Shown: positions 47,100-59,966, numbered from the stretch's first letter. The stretch: 64,000 nt of DNA from Glycine soja (GCF_004193775.1 NC_041018.1:32509940-32573939); one strand, 5' to 3'. The notes: generated by a model not told the origin, from the letters alone. A program made the numbers and translations.

Positions 47100-48470
47100 A
47101 AGCATGTGTTCAACTAAAGACATTTTGTTTGTTTTCCTTATCTAGGGCAGCATGAAGGATATGAAATTGGATACTTTATAGGTTTCTTAATATTGACTCT
47201 TTATGGAGGTTGTTTAGAGACCCACGGTTAATCCTTACTTTATATCCAATGGTTACTAATAATTAAAGTAGGATAAATAATCATTTTTGTTTCTAAATAT
47301 GTAATTCGCTGACAAATACATTCCTGAAAGATGAAAATATAAAATTGAATTCTCGAAAATATAAAAAGTGTAACAAAATATATTCGACGTTAACTTTTGT
47401 TTGTCACCGTTAATAAAATATGACACAGAGGGATGAATTTGTTACTGAAATAATCGTCAACGTGAACATACTGACTAAATTGGATGAAAATGTCATTAAG
47501 ATATATTTTTGGACGTAAATGTTATAATTTTTTGTTGGACGAAAAATGTCAATATTTTTTATTGGAGGAAAATGTCAATAATTTGTTTTTGACCTAAATG
47601 TCAATACATTTCATTGGATCAAAATATCAATAAGTTATCATTATTGAACGAAAATGTAAGTAAATTTTTATTAGACCTAAATATCAGCATGTTTCTATTG
47701 GACTAATTTGTTAGATCCAAAATTTCGTTTTATTTAAATGTAAAATATAATTTTAGGATAAAATTTCGCCATTTGTTATCATTACAATAATCACTTAAAA
47801 AAATATATTAACAAACATAGTTTAAAACAAACATAATAATAATAATAATAATATTGATTATCAACCATAATTTGTCTCTCACAATAAAAATTATTCAAAA
47901 TAAACATTGTACCAATTTACCAAAATAAACATTATACCAATTTACCAAAATAAACATATTACCAGTGTACCAATCATTACAAATCTTTTCAAATTATAAT
48001 AATTAGTCACAATCTACTACAAATAAAAGATAAATATATCTCATTTCACTTCTCGAATCTTGACTATGTTATTAATGGCGACGAACGAAAGTTAATGTTC
48101 GACACTTTTTACACTTTCAGGGATTAAATTTTGTATTTTTATCTTTTGATTATGCATTTGTCAGTGGAGTGCAAAGACAAAAAGTTTAAGAAAATATTAT
48201 ATGACAAACATGTCTCTATGTTGATAATTAAAGATGATCACGTTGACGATCATTACCGTAACAAATTCATTCCTTTGTTGCCACATAGACTATTTTACTA
48301 ACGGTGACGGACGAAAATTTAACAGTCGAATATATTTATCGTACTTTTTACACTTTCAAAAACTAAATTTTATATTTTTATCTTTAAGAGACACATTTAG
48401 GCATTTGTAAGCAAGTGTTCAACTAAAATCATTCTGATTGTTTAACTTATCTAGGGCAGGATGAAGGATA
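47100..48470. mobile_element. Long-TIR element inside a direct duplication
   Basis: Inverted arms of about 160-180 bp lie at 47308-47469 and about 48233-48411. Shared landmarks include AATATATTCGAC, GTCACCGTTA and GAATTTGTTAC. A further partial copy in the right-arm orientation lies at about 48080-48170. The unit is bracketed by 62-bp direct repeats (47100-47162 and 48409-48470) ending CTAGGGCAG(C/G)ATGAAGGATA. No transposase is present, so it is non-autonomous. Confidence 0.65.
47480..47710. repeat. Degenerate ~34-bp array inside the long-TIR element
   Basis: About seven imperfect units with the core ATTGGAC(G)AAAATGTCAATA follow one another, with substitutions and spacing changes. Confidence 0.65.
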
Positions 48471-48479
48471 AAATAAATA

Positions 48480-49024
48480 TTTAAATAATTAGTTGAGTGG
48501 TTGATATGTGGCGGTAGATAATCCTCAAACTAGTTTTGATAGCCTGTTTTTGATTGATCCAGATCTTAATTGAGAATGTGTGTGGTAATAAAATATGCAG
48601 TTACGTTACATGCAAGTTTGGAATGAATTTTGTAACGTGGATCATTGTTCTCTCTCCACATTCATCTAAAGTAAAAACACGTCATTAACGTGAATTTGGA
48701 ATGGATGCGGCTTTATAACGTTCCAAACACGAAGTTGTAAAATATGCGTGTATGTGGAGAAAGTCATTTAGAAATGACATTACTCACTACTCATAAATTG
48801 ACTACATTTGTATGTGAACAACAATGACAATGGTTTCTCGTAGGTCCAATCTCTCGTTTGTCTTCTCCAGCTAAAGCACTAAATTTCTTCAACTACCTAC
48901 CTAGAGAATATAAGCTACAATGACCCCATATAGACCATACAAGATGGCACAGAGATCTAAGCAAAAATTATGGACCAAAAAAACAATTGATGAAATTGCA
49001 ATGTAAAACCATGTGACCTTCTGG
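48480..49024. other. Intergenic / 3' flank of the glucanase gene
   Basis: No gene seen. The right end is probably the glucanase 3' UTR. Confidence 0.5.
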
Positions 49025-52000
49025 TCATGACAACAACAGAGAGAAAAATACACTAATAAACGATATCAAATACTGAAGTGTGGACACTTGCAGGTTCAAA
49101 CCAGCTCCAACTGGACTTACAGGTCCAAGTCCAAGTGCTGTAGAAGATGAACTTCTTCCACCATTTCTTGTGTTAGCACTGTTCTCAAAATAGTCAATAA
49201 CCGTATCAGATATGAAAATCATAACAAATATTACCTCCATTAATATATATATATATATATAAGAAGACCCTTTTGACTCTATTGTCTAGATATTATTCTA
49301 AAAGTATGATGCATTAATTATTTTTATTCTATAATACTTTTAATTAATTACAGTGTTTTATTTTCCAATATTAATTATTTCTTGATGAGAAACAATTAAG
49401 TAGAGAGAAAAATAAAGGATAATTTTAAAATAATAATATAAATAATTAATAAATTTAATGTAATTAATTAAATTAATTATTTTTTATGAATTAGTCGAAA
49501 CAATTTTATATATAGGGACCGGAGTAGTACTAGTAAGTCTATTCATAATTGGTCTAAACAGAGTCATTTCTCACCTTCCAGCGTATATACAAGATCCATA
49601 ACCTGCAATGCAGCAAAATTTCCATCATTAAATTTCATAACTCTTCTAGAATTCCTCAACAGAGGTCAGAGGGCATGATAATACTTTCAAGTAAACATTT
49701 AACATGAAAGAATGAAATAGAAACTAGCAATATCATGACCCTTTCGTCCTCTTGCTAGATAAATTTTTGAAGGAGTCGATTACTATTTTTTACCCCTGTT
49801 GGTCAAAATATGTGAAAAGTGAAATTTCTTTCTCCTTAAGCTATTTTTCTCTCTCAAAAAGACTTTCCTCCCTCTACTCTTATATTTTTTTTAGGAGTCC
49901 CTCTACTCTTCTACTTGTTCCTTGTTTTATTGGTTAATAATTCGTTTGTAATATTTTTCACGGAATGTCTTAACTCTTAAGTCATTGATACTAAATAGGA
50001 TAGTAGCAAGGTTTTAAAAAATGGTCTGCAACTGTGATTTGGCCGCAAGATCAAGGTTTCTTGAGTGACGGTGACTCTAATGTGACCCGAATTGTGGCCA
50101 CATCGACCATCTTTATCCACAATTTTTTGTAATATCAAGAAACACAATGAAGCCACAACCATGGCGACAATTTAAAACCTTGGTAGCAGATTATGGGATC
50201 CAAGCTTGTCAATGTCAGGTTGCAATAAGAAAACAATTCTAGGAGCACATGGTTATACTTTATATACAAGGTTTTAAATCACAGTCGAAAACTGCAATTG
50301 TGGCAATTGTAGCTGTATTTGTCTATACAATTTTGTGCAATCTCAAATTGCAATTTAAAACCTTGGTTACATATATTTGACAGTGCAGAGAAACAACTTA
50401 AAGTGAGACATAAGTAATATGCCAGAAGATTGGAAATAAAAGAAAAACCAAGAAGGCACATGGACTTACTAGGATCCTCAGTAGTTGTTGTAGCTGTACC
50501 ATCAAAGTCACATGTTCCACCAGCATTATGCATCTTTTGATAATAATCATTATAAGCATAAGAGGCATGGTTCTTCACATTATTGGGGGAATAGCAAGGT
50601 CTCCCTGGTTGAATAGCTATACAGTTAGCTTGGCCTTGTCCACAAGCCCAGCTCAATCCAGCTTGCAATTTATCAGTGTCTGCATCATCTTTAGCCACAC
50701 AAAATGATCCTTGAGAATTTGCATTACTCATGTTGGAAGCACTAAAACTCAAGGAATAAACACTACTTCCATTAGCATAAAAAACACCCCAATTCCTTTC
50801 TGATATAGGACCTTTCCTCTTATCTTCATTGAATAATTCATATAGGTAGGTATTGATGGCTATCTTTGGCTGACTAGGGGGACCTGAACCATTTATTACT
50901 CTCTTAATCAAATTATTATTGTAGGTCTCAGAATTCTTTGTAGTAGCATCTGGTTCATTTGCTCCACCAAAACTTGGCCAACCAGTTTCTGTGACAACAA
51001 TAGGTATATTATTGAAATTGAAGGCTTCTATGGCATAATAGGTAGCATCCACCATAGCCTCAAACATGCTGTTGTAGTGGAATAGTGTGTTTGGGTCAAC
51101 AATTTGCTTCACTGGAGAAAGGGGTCTGAATAGAGCATATTCAATTGGGAAAATTCCATCTCCTTTGGTGTATCCATAATAAGGGTAAGCATTTAACATG
51201 TAAGAGGAATTTGTGTTCTTCAAAAACTGAAGGAGTTGGTAGATTGTGGAGTTCCATGAGGAGTTAAAGGTGGCTGTGGAAGGAGGAAAAGGCCTAGAGA
51301 TTACATCCATGGACTGCGGCGTTGAAACCTTAACACGGAAGTTAAGGTTTGAAGCAACAAGTGCTGTGTGAAGATGGTTCATGGCAGGAACAAGAACAGG
51401 TGCAACATTTGGGACTGAGGTGAGAACCTCACTGCCAACTGATATTGCTGTGATATTAGTGGATGGCATGTATGCTGCCACATTCTTACTGATCCATGCT
51501 GCAGCAACTGATGCAGATTCTCCAATGCCTAGTATCTCTTCATCTGTGACACCAACAATCACTTCAATGCCAGTGTTTGAAAGGGCTTGTAGCATGTGCC
51601 CATTGGCATTATAGAGACGCACGTGTGTAATTTGATGTGATTTCAGAATAGCAACAACGTTTGAAGCTGATGGAAGATCAGTAACATCAGTGCCAATGTT
51701 TACCCCCACAAATGCACCTACATTAAAAAATTTGATGCTTCATCAACTGAAAATATATGATACACACTCAAGTATCTCTTCCTTGTATTTGCATCTACTT
51801 ATTCCTTCTCCTTATTCATTCGTGAAACAACTAAGCAGAGAAAAGTACCATGCATCATGTTATTAACATTTATGTCAGAAAACCAAAGGTTTCAACTTAA
51901 AATCTTTGATTCTAACTATCAAGTAGGTTTGAAAAAATGGTCCACCACGACGATTTTGGCCACAACGTAAACGTTTTCGGGGCTTCCATGACCACATTGT

Positions 52001-52211
52001 GGCTATATTTGTCTGCAATTTCCCGCAATATCAAGAATTGACAAAACCGCAATTGTGACCGCAATGTAAAACTTCAACTGAATCAGGAAGTTTAATAGAT
52101 GAACAAGCAAACCATAACATAAAAAAAGTGAAATTTTGATTTACCTGCGGCATTGCTCACTGTGGCAACAATGAGGAACAAAACACTCCCGAGCCACCTT
52201 TTAAGCTTCAT
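49025..52211 (-). CDS. GPI-anchored glucan endo-1,3-beta-glucosidase (GH17 with X8/CBM43)
   Basis: Four coding exons on the minus strand, 52211-52145, 51717-50470, 49602-49575 and 49178-49025, total 1497 nt and 498 residues. All junctions are GT-AG and in phase. A signal peptide (about 1-22) ends SNAAG. The GH17 barrel begins GAFVGVNIGTDV and has the acid/base Glu119 (ISVGSE) and nucleophile Glu266 (VVTETGWPSFGG). An X8/CBM43 module (about 359-450) starts GSFCVAKDDA and has the expected Cys pattern. A Ser-rich spacer and a hydrophobic C-terminus (LISFISVFFSLLL) fit a GPI-anchor signal. Members hydrolyse callose at the wall or plasmodesmata; which tissue is unknown. The 28-nt third exon is unusually small. 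Introns 1 and 2 carry MITEs. Confidence 0.93.
49244..49262. repeat. AT microsatellite
   Basis: A run of TA dinucleotides in intron 3 of the glucanase gene, between exon 4 (ends 49178) and the small exon 3. Confidence 0.85.
50007..50182. mobile_element. CAAGGTTTTAAA-type MITE, copy 1 (glucanase intron 2)
   Basis: The termini CAAGGTTTTAAA and TTTAAAACCTTG are perfect 12-bp inverted repeats. GTAG occurs on both sides and may be the target duplication. The interior has GGCCGCAA / TTGTGGCC-like complementary stretches. Confidence 0.7.
50268..50365. mobile_element. CAAGGTTTTAAA-type MITE, copy 2 (glucanase intron 2)
   Basis: The same perfect 12-bp terminal repeats as copy 1 enclose only 98 bp in total. 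The interior keeps CTGCAATTGTGGC-like sequence, so it looks like an internally deleted relative. Confidence 0.7.
51925..52076. mobile_element. Degenerate CAAGGTTTTAAA-type MITE, copy 3 (glucanase intron 1)
   Basis: The interior (GATTTTGGCCACAA, TTTGTCTGCAATTTCC, GCAATATCAAGAA) matches copy 1. The ends AGGTTTGAAAAAATGG and ATGTAAAACTTCA are decayed versions of the terminal repeats. Confidence 0.55.
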
Positions 52212-52482
52212 CCTTTCCAGTATTGCTGCCAGGCAAAGCCTTAACTATGAAAGCTTCATCATTAAAAGAAATCACATCTTTAAACACTAAAATTGGCAAC
52301 TAACAAGTATCTAACATTATGAGATCACAGATATCCAAGTATATAACACTAAAATGCACTTGTTTGCAATTGTATTATAAGTGCAGTTCATTAATGGAAA
52401 AGCTTTACCATTTACCAAATGCATTTTTGTTTATTCAATTAGAAACCAAAACATGAATATTAATTTATATGCTAAATAGTAA

Positions 52483-52864
52483 GAGTATCTCCAATGAAGA
52501 TTTCTTGAAGGATTTCTTAAGTAAAAAAATTATTTCTTACCATTTCTTTTTCATTGGAGTAAATTTACGTGACACGGAAAATTTCTTAAAAAAATATTTG
52601 TGTTATATAAGAAATTATTTCTTAACAATAAAAAATAATATTTATTTGACATATAATAATACTATAATTAAATCATAATGAAATAAAAATAAAAAAATTT
52701 AAAATGTGAGTTTTTTAAAATTTTTTAGAATTTCTTATCATTGGAATAAAATTGTGTATAGATTTTTTACAATGATATGATATTCTCGGAATAAATAAAA
52801 AATATCTGAAAATCACAAAAATAACTTGAAAAGCCTATTTAAAAAATTCTCATTAAAGATACTC
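52483..52864. mobile_element. PIF/Harbinger (Tourist)-like MITE
   Basis: The ends GAGTATCTCCAATGA and the reverse complement GAGTATCTTTAATGA are inverted repeats flanked by TAA (52480-52482 and 52865-52867). It is 382 bp long and non-coding, upstream of the glucanase gene. Its terminal form matches the 38293 MITE but the interior does not. Confidence 0.75.
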
Positions 52865-52867
52865 TAA

Positions 52868-55460
52868 ATACCTCATCTAGCTTGCCAAAAAGTGAATGTG
52901 ATTATGGAAGGGAGTGAGTGAGTGAGTGTCAATGGCTGCTTCACTTGATCACAGTTTTTGAGTTGAGTTTGGTTTGAGTTGTGGAATGTTCCTTTCCTCT
53001 CAACACTATGTTTGAGAATTGAGACTTTTATTTTATGCCATGCCTGCCTTTACCATTGATTTTCCTTCCAACCCCAAAAGTTATTCATTTCCTATTTTTT
53101 CTTTCTTCTGCAATCATAGTCATAAATCAGTCACAAGTCACTGTTCATACCAAAACAAAAAAGAGCCGAAAGGTCAAATGACGCGTTAGTGCGTTACCAT
53201 ATTATTATTACCACTGTGTACTCTCGTTTCTGCCTTCTCGTGCTTCCTACAAGCTAAGCTATACAGTTCAGTTGATCACTTGATTGAGTAGAATTTGGAA
53301 AGCTAAACTATTACTAGGATTTCTTAAAATTGATATTTTTTAAATATTAGTTAAGAGATTAAAAATATTTAATGTTAAATTAAATTAAAAAAAATCAGGC
53401 TTTTAACCTAATAAATATTTATTTTTATTTAATATTTCTATTTTAAATTAACACACTTATCAATCTTCACACAAACATCGAAAGATTAAATTTTCATATA
53501 TAAATCTCGTGACGACAATTAGCGTTGAAAGAGTTATGTTTTTTCAACCCATCTGGAAGAGCTAATATATGATTTATTTATCCTTATTTTGTGGCATAAA
53601 AACTTGTGTATTTATTTGAGAGAGCTTATGAAAATTGGCTATGATGTATCTATTAGTTATTTTTAACTTATTTTAATGAACTCTGCAAGATAACTTATAA
53701 AAATAACTATAAAAAACAGTTTAATCTTATTTCTCATTCAATTATAAAAATAATTCACACATATTTTTACATAAATACTTATTCAATAAAAATGTAATTA
53801 AGTTATTTATTCAAAGGAGCCTCACGAATTCGCCCCACCTTAACTCAAATTAGTTAGGAACTTAGAAGCCCAGTGTCTTATTATTTGAGTAAATAATGTG
53901 TGCATAATACACTAATGGTACAAAGAATTATTATACAGTATAGAATAAAAAGGAAAAAAAAACTCTTCTCAGTAGAGTTAATGTATGCGGCATATATAGT
54001 AGTAGTAAAAAGAAATTAAATTCTTGTAATAAAAAAAGAAGAAGAAATTAAACTCTTATTATTATACAGTGAATTGATTAAACTTTCTATTCAACTTTTA
54101 AAAAAAATGTTATTTTTACACAAACTTCATATAATATATTTTCCAAAATCAATTTTTTTTCTTTTTACCACGTTATTTGTCGAATTTCACATTTTTTCCC
54201 ATTCTCTTTTTCTTTTCTAATCATAAAAACAATTAGGGAGAAGTTACAATGACTAAAAACTATCCCAAAATGACTTTGGTGTCTCTGACATGTTCTTTGG
54301 AACCAAGAGCGAGAAAAAGAGATTATAGTCAATCCAAATTCAAAAACCCGACAGGACAAAGAAAATTTGGGGCCATTTCGAGAATCGAGGAGCGCAGCTC
54401 CATATCGAGCGTGGAAAAATGACCCCTCCTTCGTTCCCCCTCACTGTTCCCTATCATAGAATCAAATGTCAAGAAGTGTTTTTAGTTCTTCTTCCCCTTT
54501 TCACAGTGGTTTTACTAATAAGCGATATCGCGCGATACCTGCTACTAAATTCGGTGATGCCTCCCTCAAATTTCAAATTAATTATAGGATAAATATTAAA
54601 TTTCATCATTGAATTTGTTGGGCCTGATAATTAAATTTCTGAAAGATAAAAAATTAAATTTTATCTTTGAATTTATAAAAAATATGATAAATTTGTTGTG
54701 CCGTCGATTTTTTTATATGATATTGCTTAACTTATTTGTCATAGAAATAGAACTTATGTGTGTAATGGTGATTCAACGAGACTAAGTTGTCATTAAGTAA
54801 GTTTTGATTTTTCCTTTTTTTATTTTCTCTTTTTCTCCCTATGCTCTGTAAATCAACACCTCCTTTAGTGGAGCCCACACAACCCAAAATTAACAAGAAA
54901 AAGAAGCAAAGAAAACAATAAGTAAGATTTACGTGGTTTGATGAATGTGACTTATATCCATGAGAAAGAGTAATTTCACTCTGAATTAGGGGTGAATATG
55001 TCTGCATAAGCCCATATTGATAGTGGATTGAATTAGTCTACTCTACACTCTTACACGGATTTAATAAATTAGTTCATCCCTACCATCCACAAGCCTAATA
55101 TAAATGCTTTTTACCAGAGTAGCTCAAAAGAAAAGTATAAGTGTTTCTGTTGGATTTCAATTTTTAAAAATTTTCTAGCAAAGAGAAAAGTGAAAATTGT
55201 TAATGATCAATAGTTGATAAACAAGCACTACCAGTGGAGTGACTACGTAGAGGGATGTCTTGAATGCTATATGTAACTATAAAATATACCATTAAGTTTA
55301 AGAGGAAGCTTTATTGCCTAAATGTAAAGACTTGTAATGTTATATATCTTATACAGTAAAAAGTTAACAAATGAAAAATAAGTTCAATGTTAAACAGATG
55401 AGAGTGTAGGATGTGTAGAAAATATAGGATCGAAAGTTATGATACCCCTACCGACCCCCC
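52868..55460. other. Intergenic, no gene seen
   Basis: The first few hundred bases may include glucanase promoter sequence. I recognise no TATA box with confidence. The remainder is AT-rich with no supported gene. Confidence 0.5.
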
Positions 55461-55464
55461 TATC

Positions 55465-55700
55465 CCTACTAAAATCATAAAAGAAAGATATGATACATTA
55501 AAATGAATAAGAAATTATATGTAGCTTATATTCTTCGTGTATGTTTCAAAGAAATGAGGTATAAGGCTACTTTGAGCAAGTGTTAGATAAACAATAGAGA
55601 AGAAAAATAAGAACACAAAAGAAACAACCAAATTCTAGAGAGAGAGAAGGACCCTATAAAATCATAAAAAAAAGACATGATACATAAGATATAAAATGAA

Positions 55701-55735
<35 letters not shown>

Positions 55736-55891
55736 TACACACACATAAAAAACTATATGTAGCTTATATTCTTCGTGTATGTTTCAAAGGAATGAGGTAT
55801 AAGGCTTCTTTGAGCAAGTGTTAGATAAACAATATGGCAGAAAAATAAGAACACAAAAGAAACAACCAAATTCTAGAGAGAGAGAAGGACC
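55465..55891. repeat. Recent tandem duplication with an internal TA expansion
   Basis: Unit 1 (55465-55650) and unit 2 (55652-55891) are nearly identical from TATGTAGCTTATATTCTTCG through AATTCTAGAGAGAGAGAAGG. Unit 2 has gained a TA/CA microsatellite (about 55703-55748), which explains its greater length. Confidence 0.9.
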
Positions 55892-55894
55892 TTG

Positions 55895-56290
55895 CGTGGT
55901 GGTCCGGTGGTGGCACGATGGTGGCCCGGTGGTGGCGTGGCGGCGTGCAACGCGGAGGGATTGATGGAGGGGACGTATGCCATGAGGAGAAGAAACATTG
56001 ATTTGCGGTTGTGAGGACTGAGGCGAAGAAATTGTGTTGTTGTGCCTTGTGTGTTTAGGAATTTAGGATTAATTGGCTGGTGACCCGTGGACCACGCAAT
56101 CCAAACCCGCACAACCTGCGAATTATGCGGGGCAAGCCCAAAATCCAACATAACCATGGACTCTTTAAAAAAATTTGTCTATGGCCCATGCAAACCACGA
56201 GTCCCATGGGCCGGTCCATGGATCTGAGCTCGTTTACCCACTCCTACTATGAATCAAGCAGGGTCATGTTTAGAATTTACGAGGCCTAAG
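55895..56290. other. GC-richer repeat-like segment, no gene
   Basis: GGTGGTGGC-type sequence followed by GTGACCCGTGGACC and CCCATGGGCCGG motifs. The composition stands out from its flanks, but no protein family is recognisable in either strand. Confidence 0.4.
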
Positions 56291-56333
56291 GAAATTTTTT
56301 GAAAGATACTCTATCTAATATTAAAATCAATTT

Positions 56334-56545
56334 TTATACTAATCTTTTATTATTTTTAGTTGTAAAATCACTTATCAATGTTTTATAGTCAAATAATTCT
56401 AGTATTTCATTCTCAATAGATAAGATGATTAGTCTATTCAATCTATCTTGTAACATTGTTGATGTCAGATATGATTTGAGCAATTTTAATTTTGAAAAAC
56501 TTATTTTAACAGCTTTTACAATATTGCTAATAATATTCTGCAAGC
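56334..56545 (-). pseudogene. hAT transposase C-terminal tail (second remnant)
   Basis: The minus-strand frame reads FSKLKLLKSYLTSTMLQDRL then NRLIILSIENEILELFDYKT and LISDF, ending in a stop. It is the same dimerisation tail as at 20126-20302. Homology stops abruptly at about 56545, so only the last roughly 65 codons remain. Confidence 0.75.
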
Positions 56546-56549
56546 AATG

Positions 56550-57240
56550 AATGCATTCAACACGATTTCTTCACTTCCATGTTCGTGTTCTTTCATCCGT
56601 TCCTGTTAATTTCTCTGCTCAACGCTTCCACTGCCTTCTCTGATTGTCATTGTTGATTTAAACAATGATATTGTCACTTTTGCTTCTTTCTTCGATCTCG
56701 CGACGGTGGGTTGTAGTCCGTTTGTATTGAGCCAAGACTTGAGGAGGATGTAGGGCACATCTTTGATGGCGTTGTGGTGTGGATCTCCACCAGTGTAGCA
56801 AGGCAGCACTAGAGACAACAAATAAGTTCAACGCATGAAGGGGGTTGGGCGGGGGAATCTGTGGAGGAATAAGGGAGAAGAAGGAACATAAAAGGAAGGA
56901 TCAGTGATGCGTAAACGGAAGCTCTCAACAGCATTTAAATGTGAATTTTGAAAATAGTTTTTTAAATTTACGTGGCATAAAATGATGGGTGGGGATAGGA
57001 AATGGACATGGTTTGTGATATGTGATTTTAATCCATACCTGTGTCATTGAGATTTTAAAATTATATTATACTAACAACTTAAGTCCTACTCAAGGTGGTT
57101 TCTCATTTTTCATTTTATGTTTTTTTAAAAATGAAAACCAATTTTAGTTTTGAGTTTATTATTTGTTTTTAGCTTTTAAAAAGATGGTTCAAATTGAAGA
57201 TAAATAAAATGAACATATTGTTTTATCTTATCTTATTTCA
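56550..57240. other. Intergenic, no gene seen
   Basis: Short frames only. The sequence beside the hAT remnant does not continue the transposase. Confidence 0.5.
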
Positions 57241-57244
57241 CTAT

Positions 57245-57715
57245 AAAATAATGGCAACAACGATGATGGAAGGGTGAAATAGTGGCAATGACGATGGTAA
57301 TGATGATGAAATGGTGATGATGATAGTAGTAGTAATAAAATGATGATAGTGGCGATGACGATGTTGGTGGGGTGGAATAGTAGCATTGATGACAACAACA
57401 ACAACAACGATGCATGTGACATAATGATGGTGGTGGTGGTAATTGTGGCAATTGTGGTAGTAGTGGTGGAATGGTGGTAATGGTGGTGAAGGTGATAATG
57501 ACATGGTGTAGTTGTGGGATAGTGGTGATGACAATAGTAATGGTGAAATTAGTGGTAGCAACGACAGTGTGGTCATGGCAGTGGTGGTGGAGGTGGGATC
57601 GACTGGGTGTGGTGGCGACGACAGTGACATAAATTATGGTGGTGGCAGTGGCATAGTGGTGGGTGATGGAGGTGACAACGATGACGGTGTGATGGTGGTG
57701 AAATGGTGATGTTTG
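57245..57715. repeat. Degenerate GGT/GAT-rich trinucleotide tract
   Basis: About 470 bp of imperfect GATGGTGGTG-like sequence. Antisense it reads as His/Thr/Ser-rich frames in all phases, the signature of a simple repeat rather than of a gene. Confidence 0.85.
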
Positions 57716-58002
57716 TGAGAATGCGTATTTTAAAATTAAAACCAAAATTCAGAAAACCCTTTCTCTTGATTTTGAAAATGAATGTAAATTTGTTTTTAAA
57801 TTAAGTTAAAAATCATTTCAACTCCATTCTTGTTTAACATGTGTTTGTTTTAAAATTGTGTTCGAAGATAAAAAAAACCAGAACCTCACAACCATCATGA
57901 ACGGGGTCTTAATTAAAAATTTAAGTTTGTGATTCTAAAATGTTGGTGGGTCTATGTTACTAGTCTAAAGGGGTCTTTGGTTTAATTAAAAAGAAAAAAA
58001 AG

Positions 58003-58384
58003 GTTAACTTAGTTTTTGGTTCTCTAAAGGAAAATTTTTTTAGTCCTCTAAAAGATTCTTATTATTTTTGCCTTTGGTGTTTAATTTAATCTTCTAATTT
58101 TTAAAAGCGATTTAATTTGGTCCTTTAGTTTTTTTTTTTTCGTTCAATTTGGTGCTCTAATTTTTAAAAATGATCCATTTTTTAGGAAATGTGCATTTTG
58201 TGGTGGTTTAAAATCACTTAGTGACGGTTTTGAATGACCACAAAGTGTGATTTCTTACATTTTAGACTAAAAAGATCAAATTGAATCTATTTAAAAAATT
58301 AAAGGACCAAATTGAACTCGAAAAAAATTAGAGGATTAAAATAAATTTAAAAAATAAATTAGAAGACTAAAAAACTAATTTAAC
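58003..58384. mobile_element. MITE-like inverted repeat element
   Basis: The ends TTAACTTAGTTTTT and AAAAACTAATTTAA are inverted. Inside, AATTTGGTCCTTTAGT on the left mirrors ATTAAAGGACCAAATTG on the right. It is about 380 bp and non-coding. Confidence 0.6.
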
Positions 58385-59927
58385 AATAAAAACAAGGAGG
58401 GAACCCTTTGATTACAAGCAATGAGAACTTAATTTTCAAGGGGACTAAGACACTTACTTAGTTTCCTAACAATGAACACAACTCTGGAATCAAGATTACA
58501 ATGTGAACATACAACAGAGGTACTCTTGGATCTTCCCTTTAATGTTCAAGATAAACAGTAACGAAGAATCCAAACTTTCCCTCTTTTCACAAACCCTTAA
58601 TCTCAACTAATTTAACCTTTTTCCCTTTTTTCTCTCTATTACAATTGCAAGAATAAAAGCCAAAGCAAAGAAACTCTCAAAGCCTCTCTCTCTCTTTCTC
58701 TCTATCCTCTCAGGCAGGCTGCAACAAATTTTTCAAAAGGGTGCAGAGCAAAGGCACAAGAAAAAAAAAAGCTCAAGACATATATTTCTTACACTCTCAC
58801 TATTGTATTTTACACCTCGCATTACAAAATGGATTTTCCAAAATATAATGGGAGATAGAGGATACAATAGTGAGATTGCATGACATAATAGCCCAAACTC
58901 AAAAGGTTTAGGCCCAATAAAAATAGATTACTAAGAATAGGGCCAAACTGATTTGAGGCACCTATTCACAAAAGGGATTTTCTTCCTGCACCCAACATCA
59001 TTTCTTTTACACCCAACATTTTGAGTGAAAAACCAATTTTACCCCTCCTTTCTTGACTCTTAAATGTGATATACGGATTGGGAATCCATCTGTCCGTAAC
59101 ATTCATTCATGCATTTTTTTCATTTCTCCTCTCAAATTCTCTCATCTTCTTCTCTTCAATTTGTGGTTGTCTTCATCTATCCGTGATTCATCTCCATCAA
59201 TCTATGTGTGCTTGTCGTTGGTGTCCGCCTTTGTTCCGCTATCATCACCGTGAGTTTTGCGATCTGCATTTTTTTCCGTGTATTGAACATATACGGATTG
59301 ACAATTCATATAAATCATACGAATTAACAATATTTTTTATATGATATTTCATACGTGATAGAGTTATATTCTTTATATAATATTTTTTTACAACAATTTC
59401 TATAATACTGGTTTTTTTCTCTATTTTTTCATCATCCACTATTTTATTTAAGATTTATTCCTATCTCTTTTATTATATAAATACTATTTTTCTGCACGAG
59501 TATACTTAAAGTACAAAAGACAACAACAACGAAAGTTCCTACTAAATAGCATAGTATCTTAAAATAAAATTTAAAACCCCTTGCAACTGCAAGCCCCTTT
59601 CGGCTTCAAATGTTAACATTAAAAAACAAACTTAAAATACTTTATATAGACTCATTTTCTCTTCCATATCACTTCTATCTTTCTCTTTTTTCTTTTATAT
59701 TTATCTCTCACATTTATCATTTTGTCTCCATTTTCACCCATACACTCCAAAAATATATAACAGTCACTTTTGAAATCCATACACAATAATACTGACTTAT
59801 TTACAAACAAATTAAAAGCATAATAGTCATGTAATAGAAAAAACAAGTCCTCCATACAATAAAAAAAACATGCATCTCATAAAAACAAAAAATCTCTGGT
59901 AACAAATTCTGTTAACTGAATCAACTT

Positions 59928-59966
<39 letters not shown>

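Noticed and set aside
57233..57745. A 170-codon His/Thr/Ser-rich minus-strand ORF
   Set aside because: All frames of the GGT/GAT-rich tract are open and low-complexity, so the ORF is a repeat artefact.
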